Below, piece by piece: positions 26,238 to 33,813 of a stretch of DNA of 64,000 nt (position 1 is the stretch's first letter; the number at the start of each line of letters is the position of its first letter). Below the pieces are notes generated by a model. The model worked only from the letters and a program-made list of their open reading frames with translations. It did no database searches and was not told the DNA's origin. The stretch lies in NCBI RefSeq assembly GCF_050875635.1, contig NZ_JBPAOH010000014.1, forward strand, positions 26,272-90,271, in the 5' to 3' direction. The stretch is from Hassallia sp050875635 (GTDB lineage Bacteria; Cyanobacteriota; Cyanobacteriia; Cyanobacteriales; Nostocaceae). Position numbers and translations under genes: made by a program.

Positions 26238-27431
26238 ATGAACACAACATTCAACGAACTTAAACAAAACACACTTCTAGAAAATCCTCAAGTCTACCGC
26301 AAACTACAAATTAACCACACACGCAACAAACAACAAGACCACACGCAACTGCTTGACGAAGCTGCCGCCGCATTTAAATATGAAGATTGCAAAGATGTCT
26401 ATTGGAACCCAGAAGAATTTTCTTTACTTTACGGTACACCTGTATGGTCACAAGCAAGCCAAAGTCAAAAAGTTATCTTAAATCAACTTTATTGGGTAGC
26501 TTATTATTCGCAAATTATCTCCGCCGAAATTGCGACAATCTTCTTTAATCAAACTAGCGCAGCCGGACTTTATGCCCAAGAAGATTTTCGTTTAGTTTGT
26601 GATATGCTCGACTTGGAATCTGCCCAAGAACGCGCACATATTCACGCTTTTCAAACAATTTCCTACCAAGTAGAAGCCGCATTATTTGGCAAGCGAATTT
26701 TCTCCTATCCGATGCGCGGACCATTTGCGGAAACGATGATTTTCGCTGATACCAACACCTTCAAAAGATTCTGGAAAAAGCTGCAATTACAAACCTTTGG
26801 ACTTTTATCATCAGATAATACCTTCTTGGCTTGCCAATACTTCACCGTGCGGGGTGTGCGAACACTCAACGGTAAATTAGTACAGCACAAATTAAGCAAT
26901 TATTATCAGAAACATCCCGACCAAGAAAACGCTCCCATCCCTGCAAAGATATCTTACTATCACTTCATGGATGAAAGCTTTCATTTTAACAGTTCGACAA
27001 TTATCTCCCATGATGTGATTTCGTGTTTGAAACCACCGACAGCATTTGAGAAGTTAGTAGCTAACTTGGGTTTGCGTGGTTGTCAAAAAGACCATTATCA
27101 CTTTAGTGCAGCAATCAACGGCATTTTTTGGTACGATCCGGCATTGTATGCAGCGATTTATCAAGTCTTGCGATCGCCTATTTTTAGTATGACCGATATT
27201 GAAGCAAAAGAAATGATGCGTCTTAGCTTCACCCAAGAATCTGAAGGACTGCATCGCAGCTATCAAACTCACACCGAAGCGATAGAATCTTATAAAGTTT
27301 ACCTCGATAAACTCAACTACATTTGGCAAAGTAATAAACAAATGTCCCTTATGGCATCAAATTCTATTGCTAAATATTTAGAAACGCAACAAAAGTCATT
27401 TTCCTCGTTTTTACACTCACAGAGAAAATGA
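26238..27431 (+). CDS. AurF-like diiron protein
   Basis: A 397-residue protein with a partly conserved p-aminobenzoate N-oxygenase (AurF) type iron site: Glu97 (SAEIA), Glu131 and His134 (ERAHIHAF), then His242, Glu246 and His249 in YYHFMDESFHF. The HxxxExxH spacing is the same as in AurF. The fourth carboxylate, expected near residue 190, is not obvious; Asp193 or Glu165 are the only nearby candidates. AurF relatives oxidise amines or hydroxylate with O2. The gene ends with ATGA overlapping the next Rieske gene, so translation is coupled and the two products are likely to work in the same pathway. Confidence 0.65.
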   Translation: MNTTFNELKQNTLLENPQVYRKLQINHTRNKQQDHTQLLDEAAAAFKYEDCKDVYWNPEEFSLLYGTPVWSQASQSQKVILNQLYWVAYYSQIISAEIATIFFNQTSAAGLYAQEDFRLVCDMLDLESAQERAHIHAFQTISYQVEAALFGKRIFSYPMRGPFAETMIFADTNTFKRFWKKLQLQTFGLLSSDNTFLACQYFTVRGVRTLNGKLVQHKLSNYYQKHPDQENAPIPAKISYYHFMDESFHFNSSTIISHDVISCLKPPTAFEKLVANLGLRGCQKDHYHFSAAINGIFWYDPALYAAIYQVLRSPIFSMTDIEAKEMMRLSFTQESEGLHRSYQTHTEAIESYKVYLDKLNYIWQSNKQMSLMASNSIAKYLETQQKSFSSFLHSQRK

Positions 27432-28483
27432 ATCAATTTCAAAATCAAAACACACAACCGATTCTGAAGATGAAAATCTTCAATAATTGGGATATTATCG
27501 CCAAAGGCTGGTATATAGCTTGTCGAAGCAAAGAAATACCAAAAGGTCAAGCAAAATCTTTAAATCTTTGCGGACAACAAATCGTTATCTTTCGCGGACA
27601 AGATGGAAATATTCGCGCATTAGATGCTTATTGCCCACATTTAGGAACTGATTTAGGAATTGGACGAGTTGATGGTAATTTCATTCGCTGTTTTTTTCAT
27701 CATTGGGCATTTGATGGTGAGGGAAACTGTCAAGACATTCCTTGTCAATCAACAATTCCCGACAAAGCGAAACTGCAATCTTATGCTACAGATGAAAAAT
27801 ATGATTTTATTTGGGTTTATCCAGATAAGTCAGCACCAAATAAAGTAGTTGAATTTGATGAACTTAAAGGTAAATCTCTCGTGACAATACATGACAAAGC
27901 TTTCGAGAGAAGCTGTCATCACCACATTTGCATGATGAATGGCATTGATGTTCAACATCTGCAAACTGTACATAAATTAAATATTAAAATGGATTTATCT
28001 TTACAAGAAAATGAATCCGGTACAATTGTTGATTTTACACTGAACGGTGAATTTCCTCAAACGACAATCAGAGAGCGAATTGGGCGAAAAATTCTCTGCG
28101 AAAATTATGAATATACTATGAGATATGCTGATGGGTGTATCGGGCTTTTAACTATTATGAAAAAAGTTCGTTTTGTGCCACCATTACACATAATTTACGC
28201 TTACACCCCTCTAGAAACGGGTAGAACCCTGATTCAACCTATTTATGTTGCAAAAGAAAGAAAATGTGTATTTGGTTGGGTTATTACTCGAATGTTGCTT
28301 TTGCTAACCAAATTAGCTTACTATTTATTGCGTGGTGAAGATGGCATGATTTATGACAATATTCGTTATAATCCTAATGCAATTCTTAATATAGATATGC
28401 CGTTAGTTAAATATATGCAGTATGTAAATAAACTTGAAGCGTCTGTATGGTCAAAAAATAATTTTTTAACGCCAAAAGAATAA
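27428..28483 (+). CDS. Rieske non-heme iron oxygenase B (paralogue of A)
   Basis: A 351-residue oxygenase. Rieske ligands are Cys69 and His71 (YCPHLGTDL) and Cys88 and His91 (RCFFHHW). The mononuclear iron triad is Asp174, His177 and His182 in NGIDVQHLQTVH. It shares with oxygenase A the DAYCPH start, the CFFH motif, the IPC segment and the FGW...T...LL.KL.Y C-terminal region, so the two are paralogues by duplication. It is translationally coupled to the AurF-like gene by a four-base overlap. An electron donor is needed; the ferredoxin gene follows 160 bp later. The substrate is unknown but probably related to that of oxygenase A. Confidence 0.87.
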   Translation: MNQFQNQNTQPILKMKIFNNWDIIAKGWYIACRSKEIPKGQAKSLNLCGQQIVIFRGQDGNIRALDAYCPHLGTDLGIGRVDGNFIRCFFHHWAFDGEGNCQDIPCQSTIPDKAKLQSYATDEKYDFIWVYPDKSAPNKVVEFDELKGKSLVTIHDKAFERSCHHHICMMNGIDVQHLQTVHKLNIKMDLSLQENESGTIVDFTLNGEFPQTTIRERIGRKILCENYEYTMRYADGCIGLLTIMKKVRFVPPLHIIYAYTPLETGRTLIQPIYVAKERKCVFGWVITRMLLLLTKLAYYLLRGEDGMIYDNIRYNPNAILNIDMPLVKYMQYVNKLEASVWSKNNFLTPKE

Positions 28484-28642
28484 CGAACCGCAAAGACGCG
28501 AAGTACACGTTCGCGCAGCGTCTCCGTAAGGAGAAGGAAGAGGGGAAAGAAGATAGATAGTTTTAGACTCCGAAGAAAGTCAAAGTTGAAGTTAAATAAA
28601 AATATCTGCGTTCATCTGCGTTCATCTGCGGTTTTATTTCTC
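28484..28642. repeat. Dispersed repeats before the ferredoxin gene
   Basis: AACGAACCGCAAAGACGCG at 28483-28501 starts a copy of a dispersed repeat also found (some inverted) at about 26160, 29998 and 38873. Inside it GCGCAGCGTCTCC is followed by GTAAGGAGAAGG. Just before the ferredoxin start are direct copies of CTGCGTTCAT. There is no gene in this gap. Confidence 0.6.
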
Positions 28643-28930
28643 ATGAATGAACATATTATCGACTTTCCCCAAACTCATTATCAACCAATTAGTCTAAAAA
28701 AACATCAAAAACTTTCCGAACATCTGACAGTACAAAACTCTCCGGTGTTATTTGGCTGTCGGACGGGAATTTGTGGAACTTGTCTGGTAGTTGTAGAAGG
28801 GGATATTCCTCCACCCAGCGAGGAAGAAAAGGAAATTTTAGAGATATTTGCACCGGGAAATGAACAAGCAAGACTTGCTTGTCAGATAGATTTAACAAAC
28901 GATATAGAAATAAAAAGTTATGCGGGGTAA
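28643..28930 (+). CDS. 2Fe-2S ferredoxin of the oxygenase island
   Basis: A 95-residue plant-type ferredoxin. The cluster ligands are GCRTGICGTC (Cys-x4-Cys-x2-Cys) and the distal Cys in ARLACQI, followed by a short C-terminus. The ATG at 28643 is preferred over an upstream frame start at 28586, because that extension lies in repeat-like sequence. It would donate single electrons to the three Rieske oxygenases or the diiron enzymes. No ferredoxin reductase is nearby, so a housekeeping FNR or photosystem I would have to reduce it. The downstream Rieske gene starts two bases after its stop codon. Confidence 0.88.
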   Translation: MNEHIIDFPQTHYQPISLKKHQKLSEHLTVQNSPVLFGCRTGICGTCLVVVEGDIPPPSEEEKEILEIFAPGNEQARLACQIDLTNDIEIKSYAG

Positions 28931-28932
28931 AA

Positions 28933-29955
28933 GTGAGATTTGAGGATTTTTGGTATGTTGTTTGTGAAAGCAAGCAATTAAAATTGAAGACGATACTGCA
29001 ACGCACAGTTTTAGATGAATGGCTGGTGGTGTTTCGTGGGGATGATGGGAAAGCGGTTGTATTGCGCGATCGCTGTATGCACAGAAACAGCCGTCTGTCT
29101 CATGGTAAAATCTGTGCAGGCAAAATCCAGTGTCCTTATCACGGTTGGGTTTACGATAAAACCGGCAAAGTTGTAGCTGTACCTGCGGAAGGTGAAAATT
29201 TTCAAGTTACCGATGCTCGTCGCGTGTTATCTTATGACACACAAGAGCAAGATGGATATGTTTACGTGCGACTGACGCAAAATCCAAGTCAAGAATTTGC
29301 GCCTTTCAAAATGCCTTGCTACCAACAACCAGGATGGGAAACAGTACGTGTCATCAACCGCTTTCGCAACAACGTCACCAACTGTGCAGAAAACTTCATC
29401 GACATTCCCCACACCGCATCAGTTCATCCGGGAGTCTTCCGCAAACCTTGCGCTTCACAGCTAGAAATGACAGTCCAAAGACGCAACGGTTCAGTATTCG
29501 CATCCTACCGTAACGAGACAACAAATCTCGGTTGGTTTACACGCTTCCTCAACTCTCAAGGTTACGAAATTCGTCATATCGACAGCTTTCATATGCCGAA
29601 TATCACCAGCGTTGAGTATGATATGGGAACGCACAGAAAACTTTTCATCACCAGCCAATCGATTCCCGAAGCTGCGGATTCAACTTTAGTTTACACTGAC
29701 GTAACCTTCAACTACGGCATTTGGAACAAGTTAGCACGACCTTTTGTCAAATGGACTGCTCAATATATTATCCGCCAAGATGTCGCAGCTTTAAACATCC
29801 AATGGCAAGTAATTGAAAAATACGGCAGCAATTTTGCCAACACCCCCGCAGATACCATCCACGTTTTTGTCGAGTCTATCCGCAACAAAATCGCTCAAGG
29901 GGAAGATCCAAGAAACTTACCAGAAAAATCTGTAGAAATCAAGTTTTGGGTATGA
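28933..29955 (+). CDS. Rieske non-heme iron oxygenase C
   Basis: About 340 residues from a GTG at 28933, which follows the ferredoxin stop directly and has a GGGG ribosome-binding site; an ATG at 28879 inside the ferredoxin gene is possible but would add 18 non-conserved residues. Rieske ligands are Cys48 and His50 (RCMHRNSRLSHG) and Cys67 and His70 (CPYHGW). The iron triad is Asp157, His160 and His165 in ENFIDIPHTASVH. This is a different subgroup from oxygenases A and B, closer to the general CPYHGW type that includes vanillate demethylase and SxtT-like enzymes. Adjacency to the ferredoxin suggests a dedicated electron pair. Confidence 0.88.
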   Translation: MRFEDFWYVVCESKQLKLKTILQRTVLDEWLVVFRGDDGKAVVLRDRCMHRNSRLSHGKICAGKIQCPYHGWVYDKTGKVVAVPAEGENFQVTDARRVLSYDTQEQDGYVYVRLTQNPSQEFAPFKMPCYQQPGWETVRVINRFRNNVTNCAENFIDIPHTASVHPGVFRKPCASQLEMTVQRRNGSVFASYRNETTNLGWFTRFLNSQGYEIRHIDSFHMPNITSVEYDMGTHRKLFITSQSIPEAADSTLVYTDVTFNYGIWNKLARPFVKWTAQYIIRQDVAALNIQWQVIEKYGSNFANTPADTIHVFVESIRNKIAQGEDPRNLPEKSVEIKFWV

Positions 29956-30170
29956 ACTATATTCATTAGGACTTACGCAAAAATCTCTCTCATCCTTCTT
30001 CCTTCGTGTCCTTCGTCTCTTCGTGGTTCGTTTTTCATAATTTTGCCTAAGTCCTATTCATAAAAAGAAGTGGCAAAATAAAGCCACTTCATAATTCCCA
30101 GGTAGAACCTGAGAAAAATTATAAATAAAATTCAACTTACAAATGGTGTAAAGAGACACTGTTTTTTGAA

Positions 30171-30923
30171 ATGTTAGTTTTTTTTGCCTTCGTGATTTTG
30201 CTGACGCTGACTGTGGCTAATGACAACAAACTTACTTTATTTCGCTTAAAGAAGCGTGAAGACTGGTTTGTGGATGGAATTAATCTATTTTTTCAGGGAA
30301 TTTTGATTCCCATCCTGCAAATAACTGTTATATATCAACTTTATCAGCATTTGCTTCCTAACTTTCAATCTTCTCTAAATCTCCACCCTATCGTTGCATT
30401 TTGCTTCAGCTTCGTGTTTGTAGATTATCTATATTACTGGAATCATCGTCTATTTCATACCCGTTGGTTGTGGTATGTGCATCAGGTGCATCACACAGTT
30501 ACGCAAATGGATGTTTTAGGAACTTCTCGCAATACTTTGTGGACAAGTTTTCTAATTATTTACTTGTGGGTTCACGCTTTATTTATCTATTTGCTGCAAG
30601 ATTCTAGCTGGTATATGGTGGGTGTCAGCTTAAGTTCGGCTTTAGATTTGTGGAGACATAGTGTTTTTACACCCAAACCAACATCCTTATTTTACCGCTG
30701 TTTGTCACCTTGGCTAATTCTACCCCAGGATCATGCTTGGCATCACGCCAGCAGCGGTATTGTTGGAAATTATGGAGCAAATTTCAAGCTTTGGGATAAA
30801 ATGCACAATACTTATTTTGAATGTGACAAACCACCGGATTCGTTGGGTGTAGAAACGAAATTAACTTTACATCAAAAGCTATTTTTACCCTTTAATTATT
30901 CTAAGGGGGATTTGTCGTTGTAG
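30171..30923 (+). CDS. Fatty acid hydroxylase/sterol desaturase family enzyme
   Basis: A 250-residue integral membrane protein with an N-terminal helix (residues 2-16) and further hydrophobic helices. The diiron histidine boxes are HRLFH, HQVHH and HAWHH, the signature of the fatty acid hydroxylase superfamily (sterol desaturase, carotenoid hydroxylase, fatty acid hydroxylase). It uses O2 and reducing power to hydroxylate or desaturate lipid or isoprenoid chains in the membrane. It is the last gene of the oxygenase island and strengthens the idea of a hydrophobic substrate. Its 3' end overlaps the convergent pentapeptide-repeat gene by 23 bp. Confidence 0.88.
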   Translation: MLVFFAFVILLTLTVANDNKLTLFRLKKREDWFVDGINLFFQGILIPILQITVIYQLYQHLLPNFQSSLNLHPIVAFCFSFVFVDYLYYWNHRLFHTRWLWYVHQVHHTVTQMDVLGTSRNTLWTSFLIIYLWVHALFIYLLQDSSWYMVGVSLSSALDLWRHSVFTPKPTSLFYRCLSPWLILPQDHAWHHASSGIVGNYGANFKLWDKMHNTYFECDKPPDSLGVETKLTLHQKLFLPFNYSKGDLSL

Positions 30924-33813
30924 AATACAAACTTATCAAAACCTTAGCTAATTCACCTGGTTTAAATATCCTACCGTTTAACTCTGGTTTGCGACCTGGA
31001 TCGGGGTTGTTCTTGGTGGGTATTTGCGTGTAGATATAATCACAATCTACTCCGACTAATTTTGTTTCTGGTGTCAGTTCACAGTTATAAATGTAAGCAC
31101 CTGTGAGTTGAGCGATCGCTAAATTTGTTTCTTTCAATTTAGTATGCAACAGTTTGGCGCGTGAGAGGTTAGCACCTTGCAAGTCTGCTTCACTCAAATC
31201 TGTATTTATAAAACTAGCATCAACAAGGTTTGCTCCTCGCAAATTAATTCCCCGCAAATCTAAATTATCAAACTTCTGATTTTGTCCATTACCAGTAACT
31301 AATAGCCGTTGTACTAAAGGAGACTGCAAATAACTATCACTGCAAGCGCGGTTAAGTCGCTTTGCACCAAACCAGCGCGTACCGTTAATTTTGGCTTGTC
31401 GGAAGTTGGCAGCTTTCAACTTTGCTTGGGTAAATTCTACATTGTTTAGATTTGAATTATAAAAATTAGTACCACCTATCGAAAATAAAGTTAGGGCAAA
31501 ATTAAGAACAGAAACAAATTTGTCATTACCAACGATCGCCTGCCAACCAATGTAAGCGCCTAATTGTATACTTGCTATACTCATTGCGATTGTCGCAGCA
31601 ATCACCAGATTTGATGCATTTGAAAAAGCTTCAATGGCAACTGTTAATACTACTGCGGTTCCTGCCAACGATATTACCCAAGCCAACGCAATTACCCGAT
31701 TACCTGACTCTACCCAAGTTAGCGCGATCGCCACAGCTATAATCACTGCTGTAGCCAAAGCTGCTACTGGAACGACAATGGTAAACTCAAAAGCACATAG
31801 CCACTGAAACCATTCGTTTCGTAAAACCTTCATGTAGCTAGCCCCCGTTAAGGCAAAGAATACCGCAACTGCAACCACCAAAGTGCAAATTCCCGCGATC
31901 GCACCAAAAAGGTCAGCTACCCCAGCAAATAGCAAAAACATCGCCACAATTAAAGCTATAGGCAAAACAATTATTAATATTCCAACCTGTTCGACTAGGG
32001 TAATAGTAAGTGAACTTATAACCAAACTGCCAACTAAAGCTAAAGCAACAACAAATCCCGAAAAAATCACACTTAAAACCGATATTCTTTTTAGAGTGGT
32101 TCCAGACCGGGCAGATTCGTAAACTAGAAATAAAGCTAGAAGCAAACCTATACCACCTAAAGCCAGACTGAAAGTAATTTCGACGCTGCGGGAAAACTGG
32201 CTAATCAGCAAGGCGATCGCTAAAATTATCGCTATAGCCCAAAGCATTATTGTCAATCTAAATCTTACGCGGAAGAAACCCAACTTTGTAGCAGTATCTA
32301 ACTGATCTATTTTTCCGCGACCTTGATAGAAGAAGGCAAAGACAATAGATAAAATAACAGCAACCCAAGATAACTGAATTGGCAGTGCTTTTATTGAATT
32401 CCAAGCAAAAGCAACACCAAAACCAACCCCTGCTATTAAGCAACAAGACCCCATCAAAGCCAAAGAAGCACCAATCCAGGCTTTATTTAGACCTTTGCGA
32501 ATAGTCCAAAAGCAGCAAAGGCTAAAACCAACTAAACTAAGCAAACCAGCCGTAAGACTAGACTGATTGTTAACGTCCGAAGGAAACCGCAATCCAAAGA
32601 AAAAGGTGAGTAAAATACCGATAGCTAACGCTATCGGGGTTGATAACAACGTTAAAACTAAACTTTTTTGTAAGAGCGATCGCCAACCTTTACGAAAATT
32701 AAAAATGCAAGTGACGGCGAACACAAAAATTAAGCTGATGCTACTCGTCACCAACAAAATGTGAGTAGAAATTTTGAGTTTCTCTGAACCGGAATCAGTT
32801 AAGAATGTTCCTAAAAGACTACCGAGTAAAGCAGCCGCTGTTATTGATAGCACTGACAACAAAAAACAGCAAAACATCAGCCCAAATGCCCAACGGCGTT
32901 GTAAGCCTGTTTTTGCATAACTGAAGTTTGCCCCTACCAAGTTAGCATCAGTAAAGTTTGTTCCTCGCAAATCTGTATGGCTGAAATTTGTCCCAGTTAA
33001 ATCTTGACCTTTAAAAGACTTACCCCGCAACTTTTTACCGCTGAAATTTTGCGTTGGTACACTTGGCTTTCCCAGTTTTTCTTGAATTGGTTCGGGAATA
33101 GGAAACTCTTCTCCAGCAATTTTAATTGCGCCTTCTTCGGTGATATTACTTAGTTGAGCAGTAGCCTCTTCTAAGTTGTCGCGGGAAAAACTCGCCATCC
33201 CACGAGCATAAACTAACAGTGGTTCCAATTTTGCTTCTGCCAAAGGTTCGGCAAAAGTTTCCACTAAAGAAGCTAAACGCAAGATTTCTGTTTTATCTGC
33301 GGTATTGCTTTCGGAGGTATTTTTTTGCAGTTGACGAAACATTTGAGCAATTTGCTCAACTGCCTTTCCTGGTTTAGCATAAGCTAAAGCTGTCCAATGT
33401 TGAGCTTGGGCAAAGTCTCGTACATCGACATCCTCACTGTTAAGCTGACGCTCAACATATTCAAGTAAAAAATCGGACAGTTGTAAAATTCGGTCTTGGT
33501 GGGAATTGTTGTCGCAAAACTTTTCATCAGCTTTTAAACGCTTTAACAGTTCGTTTCGCACTACGCTATCGATTTCATAAAGCTGATATCCTACCTCTTG
33601 GCACAAGCCAGAAAGTAAAATATCTGCTACTGCTTCCCACGGAATATTAAGCAATTCACCGTGAATATCTTGCTGAAATTTAGCCCACAAACTATATAGC
33701 AGTTCTGGGGTGAGAGCTAGGGGAAAAGCTGCATGGTAAGCTAAGTAGAGATGGGGCTTGCCAAAGCGTTCTTCAAACGATTTAATCCGGGCGATCGCAA
33801 CTTTAGGTCTCAT
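30901..33813 (-). CDS. Pentapeptide-repeat membrane protein of the MoxR-vWA operon
   Basis: A 970-residue protein. Residues 1-260 form a helical domain (KSFEERFGKPHLYLAYHAAF, PLALTPELLYSLWAKFQQDI) that I recall from other cyanobacterial proteins encoded beside MoxR and vWA genes. Residues about 265-300 are pentapeptide repeats (GTNFSHTDLRGTNFTDANLV). A long hydrophobic core of roughly a dozen or more membrane helices spans about 310-790. A second pentapeptide block covers about 795-910 (RGINLRGANLVDASFINTDL, SEADLQGANLSRAKLL). The pentapeptide helices probably bind partners at the membrane surface. The start overlaps the stop of the WD40-vWA gene by four bases (ATGA), so it is the last gene of the operon. 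The function is unknown. Confidence 0.8.
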   Translation of the reverse strand: MRPKVAIARIKSFEERFGKPHLYLAYHAAFPLALTPELLYSLWAKFQQDIHGELLNIPWEAVADILLSGLCQEVGYQLYEIDSVVRNELLKRLKADEKFCDNNSHQDRILQLSDFLLEYVERQLNSEDVDVRDFAQAQHWTALAYAKPGKAVEQIAQMFRQLQKNTSESNTADKTEILRLASLVETFAEPLAEAKLEPLLVYARGMASFSRDNLEEATAQLSNITEEGAIKIAGEEFPIPEPIQEKLGKPSVPTQNFSGKKLRGKSFKGQDLTGTNFSHTDLRGTNFTDANLVGANFSYAKTGLQRRWAFGLMFCCFLLSVLSITAAALLGSLLGTFLTDSGSEKLKISTHILLVTSSISLIFVFAVTCIFNFRKGWRSLLQKSLVLTLLSTPIALAIGILLTFFFGLRFPSDVNNQSSLTAGLLSLVGFSLCCFWTIRKGLNKAWIGASLALMGSCCLIAGVGFGVAFAWNSIKALPIQLSWVAVILSIVFAFFYQGRGKIDQLDTATKLGFFRVRFRLTIMLWAIAIILAIALLISQFSRSVEITFSLALGGIGLLLALFLVYESARSGTTLKRISVLSVIFSGFVVALALVGSLVISSLTITLVEQVGILIIVLPIALIVAMFLLFAGVADLFGAIAGICTLVVAVAVFFALTGASYMKVLRNEWFQWLCAFEFTIVVPVAALATAVIIAVAIALTWVESGNRVIALAWVISLAGTAVVLTVAIEAFSNASNLVIAATIAMSIASIQLGAYIGWQAIVGNDKFVSVLNFALTLFSIGGTNFYNSNLNNVEFTQAKLKAANFRQAKINGTRWFGAKRLNRACSDSYLQSPLVQRLLVTGNGQNQKFDNLDLRGINLRGANLVDASFINTDLSEADLQGANLSRAKLLHTKLKETNLAIAQLTGAYIYNCELTPETKLVGVDCDYIYTQIPTKNNPDPGRKPELNGRIFKPGELAKVLISLYSTTTNPP

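Noticed and set aside
22922..30923. Saxitoxin-type cluster
   Set aside because: Although Rieske C is distantly like SxtT, no sxtA, amidinotransferase or other core genes are present.
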